33,465 nt of DNA from Perkinsus marinus ATCC 50983 (lineage: Eukaryota > Perkinsozoa > Perkinsida > Perkinsidae), in the NCBI RefSeq assembly GCF_000006405.1, contig NW_003206671.1:67321-100785 (forward strand), read 5' to 3'. Positions within the stretch are counted from its first letter, which is position 1. Every line of letters starts with the position of its first letter. Under the pieces are notes generated by a model that worked only from the letters and a program-made list of their open reading frames with translations, was not told the origin of the DNA and did no database searches. The translations under genes and the position numbers were made by a program. Of the stretch, positions 21,377 through 29,347 are shown one piece after another.

Positions 21377-22422
21377 TTGCTCCGTGTCTCAATGTTTCTG
21401 CCGAGGGATGTGCGAATCGATGGGATTTTTTTATCGATCCCCACGGAAAACTTGCTGAGGCTGCGGTATTTGGCTGAGTTTGTGGGAAGTTACCATTCGA
21501 ACATTCCTGGTGACCTGCGTAGAACCATTGGTGAATACTTTTATTCTTCGATCTCGAGCCCATCCTTGCAACGGCTTGTTGAGAGGTACTCCGTTGAGAG
21601 GCACTGGGGTCTCGTCAGCGTCAAAAGAGGATTCGCCATCGTCAACTGCACGTCACTAGGCTTTGATGTCTCTCTATGGGATCGGTTAGGGACACCTATA
21701 TGCAAGAAGAGCTTCTCGTTCAAGCCAGGTGTATTGGCACACGTGGGTGAGTCATTCTTCACCTCTGACTCAAGCGAGTCCGATATCTATGTGATAGCAT
21801 ACAGCGTTCTGAAGAAACAGTTGAAGATTTCAATTCTTCCCCTCGAAAGCCAAGACGATGACTATTACAGGCTGTAATTTACAGCATCGAACTGCCCTAT
21901 TCTGATGGTGGATCGGTCCCCAGGCACATAAAAAGTGTGAAAAAGATAGGTTCACGTATATATGTCTTGGCTTCCGACTCCGAAGAATATCATCTTCATT
22001 GGTTTGAAGTCGATTCCTCAGCTGATGGAGGAAAGCTCAATATATCGCAGGGGTGCATTTTGCTCGGTCAGCGAATCATATTGGCAGTCGATCCAAGTAT
22101 GGGCATCGCGGGGAACCACAGCACCGTCGCTATCCTCGGGTGGGTTTCAGCGCGGTATTGTATGGTGGAAGTATTATTCGATGTAGCATCGGGCAGACTT
22201 AGATGGATTCACCACATGTTTTCACGGCCCGGATCGAGGCTTGGCTGTTATCTCTGGGACGATTTCTTCTGTGTCTGTCATTACATGACATTTCCGGTGA
22301 TTGACTTTTTGCGGTCATCGTCTGGAGCGCTGGAAACTCTTTTCTCTGTCGAGCTCCTCAATACTCCGTGTGGTTTTGCCTCATTGAGCAGGAGGTGCTT
22401 ATTGGCGACATCATACGTCTGA
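21377..22422 (+). CDS. Hypothetical protein, two exons, possibly F-box-like with beta-rich body
   Basis: Exon 1 21377-21790 and exon 2 21871-22422 join in frame across an 80-nt GT-AG intron to 321 residues. A second in-frame ATG (MFLPRDVRIDGIFLSIP) soon after the first may be the real start. Its N-terminal IPTENLLRLRYLAEFVGSYHS loosely resembles an F-box. The rest is rich in beta-strand-like repeats (RHWGLVSVKRGFAIVNC, SRIYVLASDSEEYHLHWFEV), as in propeller proteins. This is inference; no catalytic motif was seen. Exon 1 stays open through the intron to 21877, so intron retention would give a different C-terminus. Confidence 0.5.
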
Positions 22423-22440
22423 GCTATACGAAAGGGTCTG

Positions 22441-22461
22441 TCGCTACCAACTTGGTAGCGA
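22441..22461. repeat. 21-bp palindrome with single central C
   Basis: TCGCTACCAA and its exact reverse complement flank one C. It starts 18 bases after the stop codon of the 21377-22422 gene, so it could act in that transcript's 3' end. Confidence 0.85.
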
Positions 22462-22472
22462 TCCACTGAATC

Positions 22473-22494
22473 GTTCTAGCCTAGAACTTCTAGG
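22473..22494. repeat. Zig-zag module, 8-mer GTTCTAGG
   Basis: Type example. The first 7 bases of the 8-mer (22473-22479) are followed by the reverse complement of the whole 8-mer (22480-22487), then by the last 7 bases of the 8-mer (22488-22494). All 14 dependent bases agree. The result is two overlapping 15-bp palindromes with centres 7 bases apart. Confidence 0.9.
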
Positions 22495-23257
22495 AGATAG
22501 GAGGCTCTGGTAGGTGAGGTGGTGTTGCCTGCTAGAACTGTAGGCCTTTTCCGGATACACTTGCGAACAATCTTTGTTCCTTAGTTTGATTAGTTTGCTT
22601 CGGTATATTCAACTGATGGGAGAACTCTCCTGTTCTGTTCATGGTGGTTTGTAAGACCAAGGTCAAGTTGAGTGTGCGGTTTGGGTTCAAGGTGGTATAG
22701 CAACTTTTTTGGGGTGTTGGGCTTTGGCCTCCCATCACCAAAATCAGTCAACACAATCCATCGATGACAGAGCTACAGGCGGCGTATGAGGTAGACAAAC
22801 AATTATTGGTGGTTGAGGAATAGTTGAGGTCGCGGTATTCGTTCGGGGGCTATCTGGATTGGCATTGATAGGATCCTGATTCGTACTACTGGTGCTATGA
22901 GTCATAGGCTATGTGGAATCGGATGATGACGACTAAGATTATTGATTATTCTCAACTTCATATATTCAAGTATATTCAACTTATTGCATTTCCATTCAGC
23001 ATATCTGCTCACTTGAAAGATTCGCCCGAGTTGTGAGGAAACGGTTGCCAGTGAAACGGCAGAAGATTCCTCCCTCAGTTATTCGTATCTGAGTTTTGTG
23101 GTCTCTCAAGCCGTCATTCGCCTCTCGGCGATCCTTGTCCCGTCGCTCTACTTGTGGCTCTTCTACCTTTCTGAGCTACCGAGGTTATCGTATACTTGTT
23201 TCTATACTATCTGGGTGGCTCTGCGTTCTTTTGATTCGGGAGATCATCAAAAGATCT

Positions 23258-23279
23258 AACACTAATAGTGTTGCACTAT
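23258..23279. repeat. Zig-zag module, 8-mer AACACTAT, one mismatch
   Basis: The middle 8 bases are the exact reverse complement of the 8-mer. The third arm has G where A is expected. Confidence 0.75.
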
Positions 23280-23301
23280 GACCGATACTCGGTACTGTGT
23301 C

Positions 23302-23323
23302 TTCGCATCATGCGAATCGCATG
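23302..23323. repeat. Zig-zag module, 8-mer TTCGCATG
   Basis: Exact. A further 10-bp palindrome, TCGCATGCGA, follows from the third arm. Confidence 0.85.
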
Positions 23324-23357
23324 CGACGAGAGAAGTCTGCCGAATCTTCCTGGATGA

Positions 23358-23379
23358 GCTGACGCCGTCAGCCTGACGG
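23358..23379. repeat. Zig-zag module, 8-mer GCTGACGG
   Basis: Exact; the inverted middle is CCGTCAGC. Confidence 0.85.
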
Positions 23380-23426
23380 TCGCTATGCCTTCTGGATTAC
23401 TCTTTCAGGATGTTGCGGCAACCGTT

Positions 23427-23448
23427 TCCGTCGCCGACGGCCCGTCGG
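23427..23448. repeat. Zig-zag module, 8-mer TCCGTCGG, one mismatch
   Basis: The base before the third arm is C instead of A; all other dependent bases agree. Confidence 0.75.
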
Positions 23449-23562
23449 GAACCTGCCGATAGAAGACAATTTTCGGTACTCAACGTCTCACTAGCCGAAG
23501 TCTCAACGGAACAACGTTAGAACGGAAGTGTTGACAGACGATGATGATGAGGAAACTCAACG

Positions 23563-23584
23563 ATCTGAACTTCAGATTCTGAAG
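23563..23584. repeat. Zig-zag module, 8-mer ATCTGAAG
   Basis: Exact. Confidence 0.85.
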
Positions 23585-23601
23585 GACGAGCCTCCAAGGA
23601 C

Positions 23602-23623
23602 TCATCAATTTGATGCCATCAAA
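23602..23623. repeat. Zig-zag module, 8-mer TCATCAAA, one mismatch
   Basis: The base before the third arm is C instead of A. It lies 17 bases after the preceding module. Confidence 0.75.
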
Positions 23624-23639
23624 CTCGTCCACCGGGGAC

Positions 23640-23661
23640 CCGCCTGGCAGGCGGCGCCTGC
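23640..23661. repeat. Zig-zag module, 8-mer CCGCCTGC
   Basis: Exact, GC-rich version; the inverted middle is GCAGGCGG. Confidence 0.85.
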
Positions 23662-23864
23662 AACGTCTCTGTGTAACAGGGACATTACAGGCGCCTGTGG
23701 AACCGGTAGCATTGATGTAGCTCATTGATATGCGGGATGCAGCGACCATCATAAGGATGATATGACCATTTTCCTCACATTTCAAGGATGATCGTTCTCG
23801 ACGAGTTCAGTCCAGATATTCATTCCGATCTGTGTGGCGCCACCGACTGGCAGGAGATATAGAA

Positions 23865-23905
23865 CTTCATATTGTGCCTTCTGTAATAGAAGGCGCAATA
23901 TGAAG
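23865..23905. repeat. 41-nt hairpin with 18-bp arms
   Basis: CTTCATATTGTGCCTTCT pairs with 23888-23905 with a single G-T mismatch around a 5-base loop. It stands alone between small open frames. It could be a terminator-like, fold-back or small-RNA hairpin. Confidence 0.75.
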
Positions 23906-23939
23906 AGCCTGTTTCATGTCTCCGGCATAACTTCTCAAC

Positions 23940-23972
23940 TAGAGCTTAAATAGAGCTGAAATAGAGCTTAAA
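23940..23972. repeat. Three tandem copies of an 11-bp unit
   Basis: TAGAGCTTAAA, TAGAGCTGAAA, TAGAGCTTAAA in direct succession. Confidence 0.8.
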
Positions 23973-24291
23973 TTGTGTATATAGGCTCTCATGACACTAT
24001 TATATTGTTTAGATATGTCGAGATCAAATTCTCAACAAGACTTTTTTGGCCACGTTTTCCACCAAGGTGATGGTCCTGGTAAAAATTTGCAGCATCCACA
24101 CTGCTTCCAAAACCTGGAAGAATGGATATTAATTGACCCAAGCGATAGCTCAGCAACTATGGGGCATCGCTGGAGAGAGAAGATCAGCCTCGAAGATTTC
24201 TGGGATACTTGACTCCGCGTGACAGGCTGGGGGACACCCGAAGGCCCGGCGCTGCACGTCTGTGCTTCCGATTTCCAATTCTCAGTTTTCC

Positions 24292-24313
24292 GATCTCAAT
24301 GAGATCATCTCAT
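24292..24313. repeat. Zig-zag module, 8-mer GATCTCAT
   Basis: Exact. It leads directly into a 17-bp palindrome at 24312-24328. Confidence 0.85.
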
Positions 24314-24328
24314 CCAGTGTCACTGGAT
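24312..24328. repeat. 17-bp palindrome with central T
   Basis: ATCCAGTG and CACTGGAT flank one T. It shares CCAGTG/CACTGG with the larger palindrome at 24344-24374. Confidence 0.8.
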
Positions 24329-24335
24329 TGGCTTT

Positions 24336-25280
24336 TTATCGGACAGGAGAATCACTGGACCAGTGATTCTCCTGACAGGAGAATCTCAGTGCAAGCATTC
24401 GGGTTTGGAGTAGTCTCAACAATCCTCCATTGATCCTCGGCTCCTCATCAGCAGCCTTTCGCGGTCGCTTGTCCCTCAACTCCGCTTCCTCTATGAGGAC
24501 TTTCGCGGCTGTATACACTGCCGCATTCACAGTTGTAACCGATACACCCGGGGCGTGGACCACCCTCTGCATCTCAGCCAAGAGAACCGACGATCTTTCA
24601 ACCAGGTAAGAATCATAATATCGCTTCTCCACACGTAATAGAGGCCGATCAGTCTCTTGGATCCATCTCTCATACTCGACCTTGAACTTTTCGCACAAAC
24701 GGTCATCCGCCTCTCTCCGCTGGAGCACTTGAGCAGCATTGGCACCACCAGTTCGGACACCTTGGTGAGGCCGTTCCTCACGTAGCACTTCTGCCACCGC
24801 AGCGAGGGCATCTCGGACTGGGTTAAGCCGCTCTTGTTGCTCAAGATCGTCGGGATGCTCCTCAGAGTCACGCCGCAGGTCTGCCCGACCATCAGGATTG
24901 GGGTCTGCACGTCGTCGTAAAATTTCGACCTTCGTGTTAAAGTCCTCGCGTTGTCGGACTCGACGCAGGCGTACACTGACCTGCTCCGCCGTCCTTTCGG
25001 AGTTGGGTAAGGCCTCGTTGAAGTATCTGTGTAACGTAGCCTCTTGCTTCTCACCTGCCACTCGGTTGGCCGGGTTCAACCAGTGGACATAAGCAGCGAT
25101 GATACAATCATCTTCATGCTCTTCCCACCTGGTCCATAACCGCCGCGTAGGCCCCCTTTGTGCGGGCAACTGAACGTGACGCGGCCTATCGAGTTGACGG
25201 TCAGGGCCCTGCTGTTCGCTTGGCATCTGATTCGTCGGGCTGTCGTTGGGCATATTGTTGTACGACAAAAAGGGAGGCAA
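24336..25280 (-). CDS. Orphan Myb/SANT-like DNA-binding protein, possibly transposon-derived
   Basis: Uninterrupted 314-codon frame. Residues about 47-112 read as a Myb/trihelix-type domain: RRLWTRWEEHEDDCIIAAYVHWL with Trp 49, 52 and 67, then RTAEQVSVRLRRVR. After that come an acidic linker, LNPVRDALAAVAEVLREE, a long helix (ERWIQETDRPLLRVEKRYYDSYLVERSSVLLAEMQRVV) and VNAAVYTAAKVLIEEAELRDKRPRK. Myb/SANT-plus-helix proteins accompany Harbinger-type transposons and some LINEs, but no transposase or reverse transcriptase was seen nearby, so this origin is inference. The last 16 codons run through the 24344-24385 palindrome, so the C-terminus may be acquired sequence. Confidence 0.6.
   Translation of the reverse strand: MPPFLSYNNMPNDSPTNQMPSEQQGPDRQLDRPRHVQLPAQRGPTRRLWTRWEEHEDDCIIAAYVHWLNPANRVAGEKQEATLHRYFNEALPNSERTAEQVSVRLRRVRQREDFNTKVEILRRRADPNPDGRADLRRDSEEHPDDLEQQERLNPVRDALAAVAEVLREERPHQGVRTGGANAAQVLQRREADDRLCEKFKVEYERWIQETDRPLLRVEKRYYDSYLVERSSVLLAEMQRVVHAPGVSVTTVNAAVYTAAKVLIEEAELRDKRPRKAADEEPRINGGLLRLLQTRMLALRFSCQENHWSSDSPVR
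24344..24385. repeat. 31-bp palindrome chained to a 21-bp palindrome
   Basis: 24344-24374 has 15-bp exact arms around A. Its right arm is reused as the left arm of a second palindrome, 24365-24385, with 10-bp arms also around A. It overlaps the 3' end of the SANT-like frame. Confidence 0.9.
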
Positions 25281-25548
25281 AGCTCTGACAGAAGCACAGT
25301 GTGCACTGCACGCCGTGGAGATTTGAGGTGTTTGCGAATCAGCTCGATGGTAAGTTCTCGAGTATCCTTTTCTCCCTTCGCTCTGTCATTCCTCCGATGA
25401 CTCAGAAGTATCGGGGACTTTCGAGGTCTTCTCTGCTGAATAGTGAGCAGCTTGAACCTGCCAGCTTCTAATGGAAGCCTTCTATAGGCGCCAGTTCCGG
25501 ATGGAATTCAACATCAAATATCACTTCATTTCCTCTGAGATGCCCTCT

Positions 25549-25588
25549 ATGTGCGGCGGCCGCACATGAAGCCGCACTGCGGCTTCAT
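25549..25588. repeat. Two adjoining palindromes, 19 and 23 bp
   Basis: 25549-25567 has 9-bp arms around G. 25566-25588 has 11-bp arms around C (ATGAAGCCGCA and its complement). Both are exact. Confidence 0.85.
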
Positions 25589-26367
25589 CTTGGGATAGTT
25601 GGGCGTCACCCTTCATCTGGCAAGCAGAATACAAGCTGCGCGAGAGTGAACTTCACTTGGAGTAGTTCGGACGCTTCTGACTGCTAGTCTGAAGGAATCC
25701 CTTCCAGATTCAACCCATCTCTGGCTATCTTCGCCCTGATTTCGGTGCTGTACTGGCGCAGATGCTAGACATACAGTTGATGGAACAGCATACGGTGCAG
25801 ATATCTTGACGCCGAGCCCGCGCTCTTCAACGATTCTGGTGATTGTTTGTGTAATCACTGCAGATCACCTCCAGAACGGAAGAATTCTCCGATGACGCTT
25901 ATGCTGCCATTAAGAGTAATGCTCCAAACTTACATTCACCATGATCAAATTGACAATACCACTTCGACTCTGTCTCAACACCAACGATAACGATAGTTCC
26001 CCTCACGTTTGCCCGGGGGACCCCTGCCAGCGGTCCAACTTCTCGGGATCGACCTCACGAGGCAGGGTCAGTTACCATTAGTTGGTATTGACACGTAGGT
26101 TCGTTGCATCCTTGCTCGCCGTATGGACCATGTATCTGAGATTTAATTTTCCTGCAAGATTTTCCCTCGGTGGATGCCCATGGTAGCAATCTGGCCGATC
26201 ACAGCGACCCTGTGAGAGTGTTGAGTTTTCATGAGTCATTGGAATTGCAAGAGAGCGTACACCCGAGCCCGTTATCTATACCTTTTTGAACCCCTCCGTA
26301 AAGGCATCAGCGCCGTCCGCTGATAGTATCTATGGATGGTGCGGGACGTATAACTTCTCGCACCACA

Positions 26368-26389
26368 CTTTGATCATCAAAGTTTGATG
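26368..26389. repeat. Zig-zag module, 8-mer CTTTGATG
   Basis: Exact; the first palindrome extends one more base pair outward (26367-26383). Confidence 0.85.
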
Positions 26390-26441
26390 CACTGCGGCGC
26401 CACGTGGACACAAAGAGCTTCTGACTCTAAGTCTACTACGC

Positions 26442-26463
26442 GTTCAGACTCTGAACTTCAGAG
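26442..26463. repeat. Zig-zag module, 8-mer GTTCAGAG
   Basis: Exact. Its end overlaps the start of the next module, giving a four-palindrome chain. Confidence 0.85.
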
Positions 26464-26479
26464 TTACTCTGACAGAGTG
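26458..26479. repeat. Zig-zag module, 8-mer TCAGAGTG, one mismatch
   Basis: The first base of the inverted middle is T instead of C. It overlaps the preceding module by six bases. Confidence 0.75.
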
Positions 26480-26626
26480 ATAGATGTTACAGTAATAGTT
26501 TCAACTCTGTGACATTCGAGTCAGATTTGGGAGGCCGTATGAAGCCATGAACCATAGGTTAAAGGTCTGTTACCTCAAAACTAATCGTCTCTTAAGGAAA
26601 TGTTTCATCCTCACCACAAGGACTCA

Positions 26627-26641
26627 TAGTCACTGTGACTA
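26627..26641. repeat. 15-bp palindrome with central T
   Basis: TAGTCAC and GTGACTA flank one T; no third arm was found. Confidence 0.75.
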
Positions 26642-26700
26642 ACGGCGCCAGACACACCCTAAGTGCATCCCATACGGATGGTTATCCTATCTACCCAGAG

Positions 26701-26715
26701 CCTGTGGGCCACAGG
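26701..26715. repeat. 15-bp palindrome with central G
   Basis: CCTGTGG and CCACAGG flank one G. A weaker 13-base hairpin (AGGTA-TGG-TACCT) follows. Confidence 0.75.
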
Positions 26716-26763
26716 TATGGTACCTAACCCTATCAATTTACTGTCATTAAGAAAGCAATTCCA

Positions 26764-26785
26764 GTATAGGACCTATACTATAGGT
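26764..26785. repeat. Zig-zag module, 8-mer GTATAGGT
   Basis: Exact; both palindromes extend one base further (26763-26779 and 26770-26786). Confidence 0.85.
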
Positions 26786-27427
26786 CTCTTACCAGGATAA
26801 CAACGATGCATAATAAGGCATGGAAAGCACCTGACCATCGCATTCCCCGGAAACTACACGCGTTGGAACCGCAAAGCGCTGTGGAAGGTCATCTCCAGAA
26901 TGTGATTTTGCCTTGAGCAACTTGAATAATTTTGTGGCGAGCGATATTTTCCGCGTCGTTCGATCTCTGGTTCGAGCTTCTTTTTCGAACATGATTGCCG
27001 AAGTTTGAGTATGAACGCAACTATCGGATAACTAGTTTGATTCCGCAACTCAGTTGGGAATAAGTTGGGCCAACTGTAAGCAGTGGTGCATCCGGATGCA
27101 GGTCGAATAGAATTCCCACTCTACCACCGAATCGATACTCCTACCAAACGGGCTTCGAATTGACAGATATTTCTCGTGTTGTGGAAGAGCGCACTATGGG
27201 GGTGTTTTCTGAACAATAACGCGGACGGCACGATTATCATTGTCGATTCGCCGGAAGTATCAAGGTCTGAACAGAAGTATATATGCATTCATTCATAGTT
27301 GTATAAATTCGTACACGCCCGGTTTTGCTCTCAATGCGTCTTCCACCGAGTTCAACCGCTTCAACACTGCTCCCTCTGGTATTGTTGGGACGAGCGGCAG
27401 GAAGAGGAGTTCACGTGAGAGTAGTAG

Positions 27428-28927
27428 ATGCTTGCCAGGGCTTGGTTGGCTTGCCTCAGAACTAGCCTGGTCTTCTTTCAGTTCATACCCCTTGGTGATA
27501 TCCTAGGCAGTGGGGAACGATCGCCCATCGAGGGCCCGCCCATTCCTCTGGATGACATCAATAAATTATTCCCCATGCATGGCTCGATGGGGCCGGGTGA
27601 CGGGATGATGGACTCGTTACTGAGTCATATACTTGATGACCTTGGACACGGCGGTGACTCATCGGTGAGCAAAGAATGTTTCCTATATGAGTTTTCGATA
27701 TGAGTATCACCATCACCAGCTTTACTCTCTTTTTTTAAACTCTGACGAAGTATGGTGTGGATGTCTCTCTCGAACACCATAGAGATCTTGATCAGCTTGC
27801 GCTTGGCCACCATTGTGCTGAGAGCGCTGAGCGTTTAGCATAGCGTAGACTTATTCGCCGGCAGATTAGGAGTCTGCCGGCGCAGTAGCCTGCAGTTATA
27901 TTGTAGTCGGCACAACTGTAAACTCAGGCAATTGGTAGTGGCGAGCCGCATTTCATGAAGGAGTTCATTATGAAGAACGGTGGGCCTCTCGACGACCCTT
28001 GTGAGAAAGACGTAGCTCGCCTGTGCCCGAAAGATCCGAGTGTGGGGAAGAGTGATATCACAATAGGGATGCAAAAATCGAGGTTAAAGTGGCAATTCGG
28101 CGCTTGATGACACGAGTTGCTTAGGCTGCACTGCCTAGGCCTGAAGGCGCTACAAGTTTCGAAAGCTTGTGTAAAGTCAGTGGAGAAATCCCTGCCTTTT
28201 GTATGTGCAGAACCTATATCGAAGTATTGTGCGGTAGAGGACACCATGGAACGGTATGGATCTGGTAGGGGTACATACATACTGATTCCCTTTATTAGGG
28301 GAGTACTAGCATGCATGAACGAGCAAGTTGATAAGGGCAAAGACATCGGATCGTTATGCCGCGAGTCCGTTCGAGCAACAAGAGTCATCATCGAAATGGC
28401 TAGGAATAGCAAAGGGGTAATGATGCAATGTCCGGAACTTTTGGCGTTATTTCTCCTCCTAGCTGGCCACTGTAATGAAGAGTGTGCAGAACTCTGTCCT
28501 GCCGCGAGGTCAGTTGGGAAACATCGCATCGTTTGAGATGTGGTTTGCTGTCAGTCCACAGATCGATGGCGGTGCCCACCATGAGCCGTCCTTCACCGTT
28601 AAGTACACTCGTCCTCACGTTTATCCTGGTGACAGCAGTGATATTGGGAGTAGTCGCTCGGGATGAGGGGCTCTCGGTCGCCATTGGGCGTTTTCTGACC
28701 GCGCCTGGAGCTACGCTCGTCTACGGCACAACGAAAATAAGAGCAGCTTTAGGTAGGATCCGTTGGCGCGACATCTGTTGTAATGACTGATAATTGCTTC
28801 AGAAAAGTTTTGGCTTTTTCGAAAGGACCCGCGCGGCTCTGACAAATTGTCTAACGAATGGGACGGATTCGAGTTCGACGAGCGTCCGCCGGTTCTTACT
28901 GACTCGTATGGTGCGGCCGCCGAATGA
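27428..28927 (+). CDS. Cysteine-rich type I membrane protein, GLG1-like
   Basis: Secretory-pathway protein resembling the cysteine-rich GLG1 (Golgi apparatus protein 1) repeat family; substrate or ligand unknown. Exon 1 27428-27664 encodes a signal-like start (MLARAWLACLRTSLVFFQFIPLG) and a flexible Asp/Gly-rich stretch. After unresolved splicing come MKNGGPLDDPCEKDVARLCPK (about 27968) and LKALQVSKACVKSVEKSLPFVCAEPISKYC...LACMNEQ...SLCRESV...QCPELL...CNEECAELCP, spacing that fits the C-x-x-D-x-x-x-LC pattern. An in-frame splice from GCGAG to ATCGATGG adds a membrane span (LSTLVLTFILVTAVILGVVA). A last splice adds EKFWLFRKDPRGSDKLSNEWDGFEFDERPPVLTDSYGAAAE, a short acidic cytosolic tail. N-terminal exon joins are uncertain. 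Confidence 0.65.
27856..27882. repeat. GC-rich hairpin with 10-bp arms
   Basis: CGCCGGCAGA and TCTGCCGGCG flank a 7-base loop. It probably lies in an intron of the GLG1-like gene. AGACT (27847 region) and AGTCT also pair across it, giving an alternative fold. Confidence 0.75.
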
Positions 28928-29347
28928 AGGCCGTCTTCATGAGATGCGATGTCTAGTATTGTTGTTCCACGCTCGTACATGTTTTGTTCGGTAGAGTAAT
29001 TGAGAGCTGAGACGGACCGTCTCAGACGGTGCACGATAGAGTCCACGATAAAGTCGACAACACTAAATATTATGAGTCTTCGAAAGGCACTCTAGCATAG
29101 TAATTCGAGGAACACAATGGAAGTAAGAGGCCGAGTGGCCTCGCTCGACTACAACACTGAAACTACAAGGGAAGGTCGTCCCTGCTTGATGACCAACTAC
29201 GACTGTCAATGTGATTAAACCACTTGCTTTGGCGGTGAAGAGATTATTTACACTATACCCTGAGACAACCAAAGCCATTGCTCTAAACGAACGGTGGAAA
29301 GTTACGCAGAATTGTCGACTACGAGGCATTCGCATGATAGTTAAAAA
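28928..29347. other. Convergent 3' intergenic region
   Basis: 420 bases between the stop codons of two converging genes. It holds the 29009-29030 module and, at 29126-29141, a GAGGCC-GAGT-GGCCTC hairpin. Either could assist transcript ends from both sides. Confidence 0.5.
29009..29030. repeat. Zig-zag module, 8-mer GAGACGGT
   Basis: Exact; the first palindrome extends to 29007-29025 (9-bp arms). It lies 80 bases past the GLG1-like stop. Confidence 0.85.

Larger units (their letters stand above)
22423..24335. other. Gene-poor island dense in short palindromes
   Basis: No convincing gene. The open frame 23096-23281 and similar small ones resemble nothing known. The region holds nine zig-zag modules listed separately, a 21-bp palindrome, a 41-nt hairpin and an 11-bp triplicate. 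Confidence 0.6.
25281..27427. other. Gene-poor island, continued
   Basis: No supported gene. Minus-strand open frames at 25613-25858 and 26789-27048 show no recognisable family. Contains palindromes at 25549-25588 and modules at 26368-26785. A 16-bp simple hairpin with one mismatch (26339 region, GGTGCG/CGCACC arms) is also present. Confidence 0.5.

Noticed and set aside
22441-26786. CRISPR array
   Set aside because: The palindromes do not share a repeat sequence, spacing is irregular, and the surroundings are eukaryotic with spliced genes.
22441-26786. Mitochondrial-style double-hairpin elements or GC clusters
   Set aside because: The modules share geometry but not sequence, and the window holds typical nuclear spliced genes.
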